DNA from: Parasphingopyxis sp.
GTDB taxonomy: Bacteria > Pseudomonadota > Alphaproteobacteria > Sphingomonadales > Sphingomonadaceae
DNA: 64,000 nucleotides
Reading direction: 5' to 3'
Assembly (NCBI RefSeq): GCF_028279465.1
Contig: NZ_JANQNS010000019.1
Coordinates: 41,017 to 105,016, forward strand
The translations under genes were made by a program, and so were the position numbers. Below are positions 37,201-46,079 of the stretch, one piece after another (position 1 is the first letter of the stretch; each line of letters starts with the position of its first letter). The notes under the pieces were generated by a model. That model did not search any database. It worked only from the letters and a program-made list of their open reading frames with translations, and had not been told where the DNA came from.

Positions 37201-38936
37201 GCGCGCGCATGTTCGCACTGCCCCGGTCGAGTTGGGAGGATTATGACGCGGCGCTGATTTCCGAAGGCGGCGGTGTGTACGCGCGGAGCATGAAGGAAAT
37301 TCCGCTCTCACCCGAAGTACAGGAAATGCTGGGCGTGAGCGAAGAAGTCATGCGCCCTTCGGAGTTGATCTCGGCGATCCTCAAGGCGGAGATCGATCTG
37401 ATCTGGTTCGGCGGCATCGGCACATATGTCAAAGCCTCAAGCGAGGCGCATATCGAGGTCGGCGATCCAGCCAATGATAAGCTCCGCGTCAATGGCAAAC
37501 AGGTGCGCGCGAAGGCGATCGGCGAAGGCGCTAATCTCGGCCTGACCCAAGCCGGCCGCATCGAATTCGCGACATATGGCGGCCGGATCAATACCGACTT
37601 TATCGACAACAGCGCGGGCGTCGATTGCTCGGACAATGAGGTCAATATCAAGATTCCGCTCAACCGGCTGATGCTCGAAGGCGGGCTGGAGTTCGAGGAT
37701 CGCAACGCGCTGCTCGTGTCGATGACCGACGAGGTTGCCGATATCGTACTCGAGGATAACCGGCTGCAAACGCTCGCTTTATCGCTTGCGGAGAATGATG
37801 GGCATGACGCTTTGCCGAGTCAGGTGCGGGTCATAGAGATTTTGGAGGCCAATGGCCGGATCGACCGGGATGTCGAGGGGCTGGACACCAACGAAGAGCT
37901 TCTGCGCCGCAGCCAGGACAATCGCGGATTGACCCGTCCCGAGCTTTCCGTGCTGCTCGCGCACAGCAAGCTGAATCTGCAGGATGCGGTCGAAAAAACC
38001 GAACTACCCGAAGATCCGATCCTCGAGCCGTTGCTGCGCCAAGCCTTCCCGACCGCAATGCGTGAACGGTTCGGCGATGCGATCGAGCATCATCGGCTAC
38101 GACGCGAAATCATCTCCACCAAGATCGCGAACCGCGTGATCAACCGGATCGGCATCGTTGCGCCATTCGAACTCGCCGAGGAAGAAGGCGTCAGCCTGTC
38201 CCAGGTCGCAAATGCCTATTTTGCCGCTGACACGCTGTTCGAACTGGAATCGCTTTGGGAGGCCATCGAAGAAGCCCAGATCAGCGAGGCCGAACGCTTC
38301 CGCTTGTTCTCGAGCGCACGGATGAGCCTGCGCCTTCATCTCTCGGACATCATCCGCAACAGCGAAGCAACGACTATGCCGAGCGCGATCGCCGAGATGC
38401 TGGCCCCGGGCATCGCCCGGCTCGACGAAGCCGCGGACGATCTGCTCAAGGAAGAAGCGCGCCACCAGTCAGCGGCCATGCGCGAACGGCTCGCCGATAT
38501 CGATGTCGATCCGGCGCTCATCGACCGGATCGTGCGGCTCTACGATCTCGACGGTGCGATAGGCACCTCCGCTCTCGCCGCGCGGCTCGAGGTCAGCGAA
38601 ATGGATGTGACGCGCGCCTATACGCGGCTCGGCGAAGCGCTCGGGCTCGATTGGGCCAAGGCGGCCGCGGTCCGCTTCGGGACCAGCGACCCATGGGAAC
38701 GCCTGTTGGCAGCCGGGCTGAGCCGGGATTTCGAACAGCTGCGGCTCGATTTTCTCGCGCGGAATCGGACGACCGACCCGGTGGCCGATGTCGAAAGTTG
38801 GCTCGTGCGCCAGCGACCCCGCATCCGCCAGTTTACCGAAGTGATCGACCGGGCGCGGCTCGCGCCGGCGCCGAGCGCGGCGATGCTCGCGCAGATTGCC
38901 GCGCAGGCTCGTATCTTGCTCAAGCGCGAAGGCTAG
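34260..38936 (+). CDS. gdhB: NAD-specific glutamate dehydrogenase, large (about 180 kDa) type
   Basis: This 1558-residue protein belongs to the Bac_GDH class. It has a long N-terminal regulatory part with ACT-like regions. The catalytic core contains RGGLRWSDRRDDFRTE and VPTGAKGGF near 760-800 and an NAD-domain GCGDMSGDVFGNGM near 940. A helical C-terminal domain follows. It deaminates L-glutamate to 2-oxoglutarate in the cytosol, supporting growth on amino acids. It could take up L-glutamate made by the accessory D-glutamate route, but it lacks the regulon operator, so this is only a metabolic link. The ATG at 34269 is an alternative start. Confidence 0.93.
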   Translation: MRPMNQVPNDSQSEQTEAPIAAIAEALVDGALPGETDNFSDTEAMEAARFVAATAAERLPGMAQVSLESITDEMGRRFMRMAIVNDDMPFIVDSITGAVGAHGLTVLRLLHPIVGILRDDRHHIVEFASESDTAVRESFVYLEIDRADARTRHELLGDIHQVLLDVRAAVRDWPAMQDRLKADGADIDNDEGRALLTWFADHHFTQIGHYTEDRDGERGHGLGIFRTPGPSCWNPRTRQAAFGYFEKGGAAPLLSKADRISTVHRRVPLDLAIVPIYKDGELTELSVHAGLWTSAALNAPADQIPVLRKRLEALETDLGFAPNSHAGKALEHALSRLPHDILIAFDAESMKQAALTAMSLADRPRPKLLLVKGPMGRHLFAFVWMPRDEMSTKRRVTIGRRLEEATGAMMSSWSIELGDGDLAFIRYTLDIGEQPIEADAEALDAEIEQMVRGWSPAVEAELNERLPSARAARLTLAYANAFPNGYRSEYGATEAAKDILRLRGLTEHQRGVRLYRLEGDKGSQLRLKLYRLGQSMPLSETVPVLENFGFRVLEEIPTRLDGGALGYIHDFLLEIDDVPDLNELIEKAGIKEGALSAVLEGRAENDEFNQLIVSVGLNPRDVTLLRAWFRYLRQTGLSYGLATVVETLRDEPDITRAIIALFDTLHNPDFEGDRGTEIETINRRIDSALTSVAAIDDDTILRAIRAVVSACLRTNAFSSAANEALAFKLDSASIPGLPAPIPWREIWVYSPRVEGIHLRGGPIARGGLRWSDRRDDFRTEILGLMKAQLVKNAVIVPTGAKGGFFPKALPNPAEDRDAWIAEGTESYRIFIRTLLSVTDNLVENDVVHPDRVVVRDGEDPYFVVAADKGTASFSDVANAIAQERKFWLGDAFASGGGYGYDHKAMGITAKGAWISVQRHFLEMGIDVQTDPIRVAGCGDMSGDVFGNGMLLSKAIKLVAAFDHRHIFLDPDPDPTKSWGERARMFALPRSSWEDYDAALISEGGGVYARSMKEIPLSPEVQEMLGVSEEVMRPSELISAILKAEIDLIWFGGIGTYVKASSEAHIEVGDPANDKLRVNGKQVRAKAIGEGANLGLTQAGRIEFATYGGRINTDFIDNSAGVDCSDNEVNIKIPLNRLMLEGGLEFEDRNALLVSMTDEVADIVLEDNRLQTLALSLAENDGHDALPSQVRVIEILEANGRIDRDVEGLDTNEELLRRSQDNRGLTRPELSVLLAHSKLNLQDAVEKTELPEDPILEPLLRQAFPTAMRERFGDAIEHHRLRREIISTKIANRVINRIGIVAPFELAEEEGVSLSQVANAYFAADTLFELESLWEAIEEAQISEAERFRLFSSARMSLRLHLSDIIRNSEATTMPSAIAEMLAPGIARLDEAADDLLKEEARHQSAAMRERLADIDVDPALIDRIVRLYDLDGAIGTSALAARLEVSEMDVTRAYTRLGEALGLDWAKAAAVRFGTSDPWERLLAAGLSRDFEQLRLDFLARNRTTDPVADVESWLVRQRPRIRQFTEVIDRARLAPAPSAAMLAQIAAQARILLKREG

Positions 38937-38939
38937 AGC

Positions 38940-39203
38940 TTAGCCCCCAATTGCGTTGGCGTAGAGCCAACTGCGCAGGGCGCTGGCGAGATTGGGTGGA
39001 TGCTCGGCCTCCAGCCGGTCAGCGTCGATTTTGGCGACGAGGGCGTTCAGCGGAAGTTTCGCCTTGGCGGCGGCGTTCTCCAGCGCGTTCCAGAACAGAG
39101 GCTCGAGCGTGATCGAGGTCTGGTGCCCGGCAATGGTGATGCTGCGCTTTACCGGCGGCCGATAGATATCGTACCGGCCCGGAGCCTGATCGCCCAACTG
39201 CAT
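38940..39203 (-). CDS. Ribbon-helix-helix domain protein
   Basis: This 87-residue protein contains the RHH_4-type pattern KRSITIAGHQTSITLEPLFW followed by an amphipathic helix and LASALRSWLY at the C-terminus. Such proteins are small dimeric DNA-binding regulators or structural relatives. It starts within the stop of phbB (TAATG overlap), so the two are co-translated. It could modulate PHB genes, but no evidence fixes a target. It ends 3 bp beyond the stop of the convergent glutamate dehydrogenase gene. Confidence 0.75.
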   Translation of the reverse strand: MQLGDQAPGRYDIYRPPVKRSITIAGHQTSITLEPLFWNALENAAAKAKLPLNALVAKIDADRLEAEHPPNLASALRSWLYANAIGG

Positions 39204-39925
39204 TAATACATATGCTGACCGCCATTGATCGACATGGTCGATCCGGTGACGAATCCCGCTTCCTCCGAACACAGGAACGCGACGCCGCGCGCAATCTCTT
39301 CCGCCTGCCCCAGTCTTCCGACCGGGATCTTTGCGACGATCTTCTCCAACACCGGCTCGGGTACGGCGGCGACCATATCCGTATCGATATAGCCGGGCGC
39401 GAGTGCGTTGACCGTTACACCGGCTTTCGCGCCTTCCTGCGCGAGCGCCTTGGTGAAGCCGTGAATACCGGACTTGGCCGCGGCATAATTGACCTGACCA
39501 TATTGACCGCCCTGCCCGTTGATCGAACCGATATTGACGATCCGGCCCCAGCTGCGCTCGCGCATGCCCGGGAAGCAGGCCTTAGCCATGTTGAAGCAAC
39601 CCCCGAGATTGACGCGCATCACTTCGTGCCAATCGTCATAGCTCATCTTCGCGAGCGTGCCGTCGCGGGTAATCCCGGCATTGTTGACGAGCACATCGAC
39701 GGGGCCGACTTCCTCGGCCACTTTAGTGCAACCCTCCTGGCACGCATCGAAATCGCCGACATCCCATTTATGGGCCGCAATCCCGGTCCGATCCGTAAAG
39801 GCGCGCGCTTTCTCATCGTTACCGCCATAATTGGCGACGACCGTCATGCCCTGATCCTTAAGGGCGACGCTGATCGCTTCGCCGATACCGCGGGTTCCGC
39901 CCGTTACAATCGCAACACGCTCCAT
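39203..39925 (-). CDS. phbB: Acetoacetyl-CoA reductase (SDR family)
   Basis: This protein has 240 residues from the ATG at 39925, preceded by AGGAAGAGG. It has the SDR cofactor motif TGGTRGIG near 8-15, NNAG near 86, the catalytic Ser in NIGSINGQ and Y-x3-K in NYAAAKSG. The GQYGQVNY stretch and the ending INGGQHMY are characteristic of PhbB. The enzyme reduces acetoacetyl-CoA to (R)-3-hydroxybutyryl-CoA with NADPH for polyhydroxybutyrate synthesis. No phaA or phaC is adjacent here. Confidence 0.9.
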   Translation of the reverse strand: MERVAIVTGGTRGIGEAISVALKDQGMTVVANYGGNDEKARAFTDRTGIAAHKWDVGDFDACQEGCTKVAEEVGPVDVLVNNAGITRDGTLAKMSYDDWHEVMRVNLGGCFNMAKACFPGMRERSWGRIVNIGSINGQGGQYGQVNYAAAKSGIHGFTKALAQEGAKAGVTVNALAPGYIDTDMVAAVPEPVLEKIVAKIPVGRLGQAEEIARGVAFLCSEEAGFVTGSTMSINGGQHMY

Positions 39926-40100
39926 ATCCAATCCTCTTCCTGTTCTGGCTGCTTTTCGCACCGTTTAGGATAGCGGTTCACCATGGCGCAAGCGCTAACC
40001 CAGTTTCGCCAATTCACAGGCCCGAAACAGCGATTCCGTCAGCGCCGCGTTAACCATAGGCCGCAAGCGAAAGGTCACCAATATTCGTTACCTCAAGCCC

Positions 40101-42752
40101 ATGGATTTGCGAACGATCGTCAGCGAAACCGAAGATAATCGGCGGCCGAGCTGGGCGGTAAGCCTCGGGCTTGCCGCCTCCGAGAGTCCGTTCGAAATCG
40201 AAAACCAGTTGCGCAAGGTGCAACGGGCCACCGCCCTGTGGCCGGCGGCCATCTACGCTCAGCTGGCGGCCATAGCCGTTACATTGACCGTTACAATCGC
40301 TGGCGGCGCCTATCATCTTGCCGCGCCGGCGGGCATTTACGCCGGCATACTCTTCGGTTTCAGCCTCACCATGTTGCTGGTCAGCCGCAGCCGCATCTTC
40401 AAACGCGCCAAGCCGCATCTGGTCATTCTGTCCTCCTTGCCGGTCGGCGTCATATTGGGCGCGAGTCTGGCCTTGCTGAGCTGGCAGATCGCACCGCTGA
40501 TGGATACGATGACGGGTTGGGTGTGCTTCGTCGCATTGAGCCTCAGCGCGATCCTCATGCTCACGGCGCTGATGCCCTTGCAGGCGACCGCGCTCATGTT
40601 CTTCGGTTCGACAATCATTACCGGGGCCGCACATTCGGGCGATTATCAGATCGTGGTCGTCAGTATCGTGATCTTCATGTGCTTCTGGATCGCGAGTCTC
40701 GTTAATGCCGGATTCGATATTCGCGAAAGCGCGATGCGCGAAAAGACCGACCGCAAGGCGCTGCGCGCGAACCGGCTGCTCGAAGAATTCGAAGCCAATG
40801 GCAATGGCTGGTTCTGGGAAACCGATCGTAGCGGCACGCTGGTCTATCTGTCGCCCCGGCTGGTCAGCGCGCTCAGCCGTCCGGGTCATGAACTGATCGG
40901 CAAACCCTTTACCTCTCTGATCCGTACTGACGGTGGTTCGCTGGACGGCGAGCGTACTTTGGGTTTCCATCTGTCAACACGCAGCGCATTCACAGACGTA
41001 ACGGTTCAGGCGAATTTCGACGACGAAGAATTGTGGTGGTCGATCTCGGGCCGCCCGATCATCGACCAGATCGGCCAATTCCGCGGCTATGCCGGTAGCG
41101 GCACCGATCTTACCGAAAAACGCCGGTCCGAGGCAGAAGCCAATCGGTTGGCGCGGTACGATGCGTTAACCGGTCTCGCCAATCGCCAGGAAATGCGGCT
41201 CGCCCTGGATAAAGCGCTGGGCGACAAGGAGGACACGTCGGACGAGGTTGCTTTGTTCCTTCTCGATCTCGATCGGTTCAAGGCCGTCAACGATACCATG
41301 GGGCACCCAGTTGGCGACGAATTGTTGAAACAGGTGTCGAAGCGCCTGTTCCGCGTCGTCGGCGATCTCGGTATGGTTGGCCGGCTTGGCGGCGACGAAT
41401 TCGAGGTCGTACTGCCGGAATATACCCATCCCAAGAAAACGGCCCAACTGGCCCAACGGATCATATCGGAGCTGTCGCAACCCTATATGATCGACGGCGT
41501 GACGCTGACGATCGGTTGCTCCATTGGCGTTGCGATCGCGCCGTATAACGGGACGACATCGGAGGAACTGGTTCGTAATGCCGATCTGGCGCTCTATGCT
41601 GCGAAGGCCGACGGACGCGGCGTCCATCGCTTCTACGAAACGGAAATGCATGCGGGCGCGAAGAAGCGCAAACGGGTCGAAGACGATCTGCGCATCGCGC
41701 TGTCCAAAGACGAACTCCATGTCGCCTATCAGCCGCAGGTCAGCACGACGACCGAGAAGATCGTCGGTTATGAAGCGCTGGTCCGCTGGAACCATCCGAG
41801 CCGCGGCGCGATTTCGCCGGAGGATTTCGTTCCCGTGGCCGAGGATATCCGCCTGATCGAACAGATCGGCGAGTGGATTTTGCGTAAATCCTGCGAGGAT
41901 GCAGCCAAATGGCCGGGCAATGCGCGGGTCGCCGTGAACGTGTCGCCGATCCAGTTTGCCAACCCAAATTTCCCGAAAGTCGTAACGAGCGCCCTGGCGA
42001 ATTCCAATCTCGCGCCCGAACGGCTCGAACTCGAACTGACAGAATCGGTGTTCCTCGACGAAAGCGCCGATCCGATCACCATGTTCAAAACGCTGAAACG
42101 GATCGGCGTACGCCTCGCGCTCGACGATTTCGGAACCGGTTACTCAGCACTCGGCTATCTGAAAACCGCGCCGTTCGACAAGATCAAGATCGACCAATCC
42201 TTCATCCGCGGCGCCGCCGTCGTCGGCAATCGCAACGCGGCGATTATCAAGGCGATCGTCTCGCTCGCCGAAACGCTGTACATGGAAACCACCGCCGAAG
42301 GCGTGGAAATGGAAGACGAGATCGAACTCGTCAAACAGCTCGGCTGCTCGCATATCCAGGGCTATATTTACGGCAAGCCGATGGCGCATGAAGACGTGCT
42401 CAAACAACTGGGCGACGACAAGGGTATCGCCACGGCTCAAGGCCATCGCGCCAGCCGCAGCCCGCGCCGGCGGATTCTGCGGACGGCCAATCTTGAAGTT
42501 GACGGCGGCAGCCGGAAAGGCGTCATTCGTAACATCTCAGCGACCGGCGCCATGATCGAAGGGCTCGGCGATATCGAAGACGGCACAGACATCCTTATCG
42601 AGATTATCGAAGGTCAGATGTTCAAGAGCACCGTGCGCTGGTCGGACAAGGAACGGATCGGCATCGAATTCGCCCGTAATTTCGATCTCGAGCGCCTGAA
42701 GGAACCGACGGAGAAATCGAAACCGAAAGTGCTCCGCGCCGCCTCTGGCTAG
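40101..42752 (+). CDS. Membrane PAS-GGDEF-EAL-PilZ c-di-GMP signalling protein
   Basis: This 883-residue protein has an N-terminal membrane region of about six helices (45-205). Next come a PAS domain (about 232-345), a GGDEF domain with an intact RLGGDEFE motif (about 355-520) and an EAL domain with YEALVRW and DDFGTGYS (about 535-780). A C-terminal PilZ-like domain follows, with RRRILR and a later NISATGAMI (about 800-870). Both cyclase and phosphodiesterase motifs look intact, so net activity is not predictable. The PilZ part could give c-di-GMP feedback. It overlaps hemH convergently by 4 bp. Confidence 0.9.
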   Translation: MDLRTIVSETEDNRRPSWAVSLGLAASESPFEIENQLRKVQRATALWPAAIYAQLAAIAVTLTVTIAGGAYHLAAPAGIYAGILFGFSLTMLLVSRSRIFKRAKPHLVILSSLPVGVILGASLALLSWQIAPLMDTMTGWVCFVALSLSAILMLTALMPLQATALMFFGSTIITGAAHSGDYQIVVVSIVIFMCFWIASLVNAGFDIRESAMREKTDRKALRANRLLEEFEANGNGWFWETDRSGTLVYLSPRLVSALSRPGHELIGKPFTSLIRTDGGSLDGERTLGFHLSTRSAFTDVTVQANFDDEELWWSISGRPIIDQIGQFRGYAGSGTDLTEKRRSEAEANRLARYDALTGLANRQEMRLALDKALGDKEDTSDEVALFLLDLDRFKAVNDTMGHPVGDELLKQVSKRLFRVVGDLGMVGRLGGDEFEVVLPEYTHPKKTAQLAQRIISELSQPYMIDGVTLTIGCSIGVAIAPYNGTTSEELVRNADLALYAAKADGRGVHRFYETEMHAGAKKRKRVEDDLRIALSKDELHVAYQPQVSTTTEKIVGYEALVRWNHPSRGAISPEDFVPVAEDIRLIEQIGEWILRKSCEDAAKWPGNARVAVNVSPIQFANPNFPKVVTSALANSNLAPERLELELTESVFLDESADPITMFKTLKRIGVRLALDDFGTGYSALGYLKTAPFDKIKIDQSFIRGAAVVGNRNAAIIKAIVSLAETLYMETTAEGVEMEDEIELVKQLGCSHIQGYIYGKPMAHEDVLKQLGDDKGIATAQGHRASRSPRRRILRTANLEVDGGSRKGVIRNISATGAMIEGLGDIEDGTDILIEIIEGQMFKSTVRWSDKERIGIEFARNFDLERLKEPTEKSKPKVLRAASG

Positions 42753-43753
42753 TCTAGCCAGCCGGACAGTTCGCGACGGATAATCGTTTCGAGCATCTTC
42801 ATGCCCGGCTCGCTCGCGTTAAGACAGGGAATATAGGCGAAATCGGTGCCGCCAGCCTCGCGAAACTGATCGCGTCCTTCCATCGCTAGTTCTTCCAGCG
42901 TTTCGAGGCAGTCAACCGAAAAGCCGGGCGCGAAAATCGCAACCTTGCGAATGTCCTTTTCGGGCAAGGCTTCAAGCAGATCAGCCGTGGCCGGTTCGAG
43001 CCACTTCGCATTGCCGAAACGGGACTGGAAGCTGGTGAATAGCGGCCGACCCAGCTTTTCACTCAGCAAGCGGGACGTTTTCTGGCACTGGCAATGGTAG
43101 GGATCGCCCAGCTCGAGCGTCCGGCGTGGCATGCCGTGAAAACTCGCGATCAGCGCCCGCGGCTCGAAATCGAGCGCCGCGAGACCAGCACGTACAGACT
43201 CAGCCAGCGCATCGATATAGGCGGGGTGGTCATGATAGGGCGGCAATGTCCGGAGCGCCGGTTGCCAGCGCATCTCGGAAATCTCGTCGCCCGCTTCGTC
43301 GACGGCGGTCGCCGTCGTCGCGCCGCAATATTGTGGATAGAGTGGCGCGAGCAATATCCGCTCGCACCCCATTTGCTTCATCTGTTCGAGACGGAAGCCG
43401 ATGCCCGGCCGACCGTAGCGCATGGCATAGCTGACATGCACGGTGTCGCCGAGGCTCTGCTGCAATCCTTCCATCTGCTGCTTTGTGTAGACTGCGAGCG
43501 GCGAGCCTTCCTCCATCCAGACCTTTGCATAGGCGGCTGCGGACCGGCGCGGCCGCGTGCTCAGCACCAGCCCATAAAGAACCGGCTTCCAGATGATGTC
43601 GGGAATTTCGATAACCCGCTTGTCGGACAGAAATTCAGCGAGATAACGCCGCACGGCCGGGACTGTCGGCTCGTCCGGCGTGCCGAGATTGACGAGCAGC
43701 ACACCGACCTTGGGCGGCGCGATATCCGGATGAAAATCGGGTTTCTCGGTCAT
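42749..43753 (-). CDS. hemH: Ferrochelatase
   Basis: This 334-residue protein has the ferrochelatase landmarks LLVNLGTPD at the N-terminus, AMRYGRPGI in the middle, the catalytic His in SFHGMPRR near 205-212, FQSRFG and the DCLETLEE segment. It inserts Fe2+ into protoporphyrin IX to make haem at the inner membrane surface. Its ATG overlaps the stop of the upstream molybdopterin oxidoreductase gene as ATGA, which is unusual for a haem gene. Confidence 0.95.
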   Translation of the reverse strand: MTEKPDFHPDIAPPKVGVLLVNLGTPDEPTVPAVRRYLAEFLSDKRVIEIPDIIWKPVLYGLVLSTRPRRSAAAYAKVWMEEGSPLAVYTKQQMEGLQQSLGDTVHVSYAMRYGRPGIGFRLEQMKQMGCERILLAPLYPQYCGATTATAVDEAGDEISEMRWQPALRTLPPYHDHPAYIDALAESVRAGLAALDFEPRALIASFHGMPRRTLELGDPYHCQCQKTSRLLSEKLGRPLFTSFQSRFGNAKWLEPATADLLEALPEKDIRKVAIFAPGFSVDCLETLEELAMEGRDQFREAGGTDFAYIPCLNASEPGMKMLETIIRRELSGWLD

Positions 43754-45984
43754 GCCACCCCGCCTACGACGAAGGGGATCGAGCGGAGCCGTTGGCCGGT
43801 TGCAGCAAAAATCGCGTTGCCGATCGCCGGCGCGATCGGCGGTACGGCTATCTCGCCAACGCCGCCCGGCTCCTCGTCGCTGTCGATCAGCTCAATCTCG
43901 ATGTCCGGAATATCGGCCAGGACCGGCAAGCCGAGATCGGGGAAGTTCATCGCGGTCGGCTCGTCATCGGTATAGCCGATCGCGCGCCCCAACGCCTGCG
44001 ACATGCCGAATATGATACCGCCCTCGATCTGCTGACGAACGATCTCGGGATTGACCATGCGGCCGCAATCCACGGCCGCCGCAATATTCTGCAGCACCGG
44101 GCGCTGATCGTCGCCGATACTGAGCCGGACGACGATCGCGACATGGCTGCCGAAAGAGCTATGCGCGGCAAGCCCCATACCGCCGCCCTGTTCGCCGCCG
44201 TCCCAGCCGCCCAGCGTCGCCGCGATCGTCAGGCACCGGGCCAGCCGCGGCGCATCGCCGAGCATGGCGATGCGGAAAGACAAGGGCTCGATGCCTGCCC
44301 TGACCGCCAGTTCGTCGATAAAGCATTCGGTGAAGAAGGCGGTGTAGCTATGCCCGACGGACCGCCAAATGCCGGTTTCGACGCCGATATCGACAGGCAT
44401 ATGTTCAACCGCGATATTGGGGATGGCATAGGCCGGGCGCGCGCCTTCGACCGCGCCGGCCTCCGGTTCATCGACATCGCCCATGAACATATTCGGCATG
44501 ATCCGCGCGAACATCTGGTTATTCGTAGACGGCACGGCTATGCGGCTGTGCCAGGCCGCTATCGAATTGTCCGGCGCGAGCTTGGCGGTCAGCCGCCCGC
44601 GCGCGGCGGGGCGGAAATAATCGCTGCGTGTTTCCTCCTCGCGCGACCAGGTCAGCTGTACCGGCCGATTCATCCGCCGCGCTATGATGGCGACCTGCAC
44701 CGCAGCGTCATGCTCGATCTTGCGCCCGAACGCGCCGCCTAGGAGCATCGGATAGATGGTCACCTGATTCTCGCTATAGCCGATCGCTTCGGCGACGGCC
44801 GTGCGCATCAGGCCCGGTGCCTGGGTCGGCGCCCAGACTTCGATACGTTCATCCTCGACACGTGCGGTGGCGGTAAGCGGTTCGATCGCCGCATGCGGCG
44901 CGAGGCCGACATCATAGGTCGCGCGATGGGCGCCCGATGTACCGAACGCGGCCGACAGATCGCCTTCGCTGACAAAGCGGCGCCCGCCATCGCCGTCGAG
45001 CGCCGTCTGCAGCGCTGTGTCGATGCTCGCATCGTCGACGACGCCATCGCGCTCGCTTTCCCATTCCGGCGCAAGCGCCTCGACACCGCGATTGGCGGCC
45101 CACCAGTTGGTCGCGACACAGGCCGCGAAACGGGGATTTTCAACGATTGCGGTAACGCCGAACACATTATTGGCGGCGTCCCGATTCACCGCCGCGAGCC
45201 GATGCTGACGGGACGGCGCCTGTCGCGCGGCCGCAAAGACCATTTCGGGCAGGCGCACATCGCCCGCATAACGCGCCGAGCCGTCGACTTTCGACGGGAG
45301 ATCGATACGCGGCATGGACTGGCCGGTGATCGGGCGGCCGGACGGTGGCCGCAAGGTCAGCGTGCCCGGCGGCGAATAGTCGGCAGCCTCGGCGGCCAGT
45401 TCGCCGAAGCGCAGGCGCTGCTCGCCCAGCACCACGAAACCGTCTGCCGTATCGCAGGCCTCCCAATCCGCGTCCCAGCGCGCGGCGGCCGCCTTGCAGA
45501 GCACAGCGCGGGCGGCTGCTCCGGCCTCGCGGAACCGTTGTTCGAAACCGCGTACCGAGGTCGATCCTCCCGTGATCATCAGCGCGTTGCGCACCGCATA
45601 TTCGCGTACCGCCCATTGCCCGACCGAGCCGAAGAACCCATCCGCGGATTCGCCTGTCGCGAGAAAATCATTGGCGTAGAGCGGATTGATCGGCGCCGTT
45701 TCCACCCCAACCGTGCGCCAGTCCGCGCCCAATTCGTCGGCCAGCGCCTGCGGTAGCGCGGTCCAGACGCCCTGCCCCATCTCGGCCTGCGGCACGACGA
45801 CGCTCACATTGCCGTCCTCGCCAATCTTGAGGAACGCGTTGAAGATCGTCTCGCCCTCATTGGCGATGAGGTTATGGACATAATGACGCGGCCAGACGGC
45901 CCAGGCGATAGCGAGGCCGGCACCGACCCCGCCCCCGATCAGGACGCGGCGGCGCGTGATTCCAAAGCGGGACTTCTCCGACAT
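43750..45984 (-). CDS. Molybdopterin-binding large subunit, xanthine dehydrogenase family (IorB-like)
   Basis: This 744-residue protein has a twin-arginine signal (ITRRRVLIGGG) at the N-terminus, pointing to export to the periplasm with cofactor. The body follows the aldehyde-oxidase/isoquinoline 1-oxidoreductase beta pattern: QAEMGQGVWTAL, GAFGRKIEHDAAVQVA, and the catalytic Glu region GGVGEIAVPP near the C-terminus. The family hydroxylates aldehydes or N-heterocycles. The usual [2Fe-2S] partner subunit is not adjacent and not found in the window. It is coupled to hemH by a 4-nt overlap. Confidence 0.85.
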   Translation of the reverse strand: MSEKSRFGITRRRVLIGGGVGAGLAIAWAVWPRHYVHNLIANEGETIFNAFLKIGEDGNVSVVVPQAEMGQGVWTALPQALADELGADWRTVGVETAPINPLYANDFLATGESADGFFGSVGQWAVREYAVRNALMITGGSTSVRGFEQRFREAGAAARAVLCKAAAARWDADWEACDTADGFVVLGEQRLRFGELAAEAADYSPPGTLTLRPPSGRPITGQSMPRIDLPSKVDGSARYAGDVRLPEMVFAAARQAPSRQHRLAAVNRDAANNVFGVTAIVENPRFAACVATNWWAANRGVEALAPEWESERDGVVDDASIDTALQTALDGDGGRRFVSEGDLSAAFGTSGAHRATYDVGLAPHAAIEPLTATARVEDERIEVWAPTQAPGLMRTAVAEAIGYSENQVTIYPMLLGGAFGRKIEHDAAVQVAIIARRMNRPVQLTWSREEETRSDYFRPAARGRLTAKLAPDNSIAAWHSRIAVPSTNNQMFARIMPNMFMGDVDEPEAGAVEGARPAYAIPNIAVEHMPVDIGVETGIWRSVGHSYTAFFTECFIDELAVRAGIEPLSFRIAMLGDAPRLARCLTIAATLGGWDGGEQGGGMGLAAHSSFGSHVAIVVRLSIGDDQRPVLQNIAAAVDCGRMVNPEIVRQQIEGGIIFGMSQALGRAIGYTDDEPTAMNFPDLGLPVLADIPDIEIELIDSDEEPGGVGEIAVPPIAPAIGNAIFAATGQRLRSIPFVVGGVA

Positions 45985-46079
45985 GCAAGGCTCTGTAGAG
46001 ACTGGCGCACGATGACGCTAGCCGCCCCGGAGAACAGGGCAGGAAACGGGTTACGCATCGCGGGTACGGCCGCGCGGGA

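Noticed and set aside
34260..38936. Glutamate dehydrogenase as a member of the accessory regulon
   Set aside because: It lies beyond the tRNA and no TTTTC-N7-GAAAA site is visible upstream. It is a normal core gene, and the link to D-glutamate use is only metabolic.
38255..39112. Plus-strand open frame of 285 codons at the end of the glutamate dehydrogenase gene
   Set aside because: It is out of frame with the dehydrogenase and has an Arg/Ala-rich composition typical of GC shadow frames.
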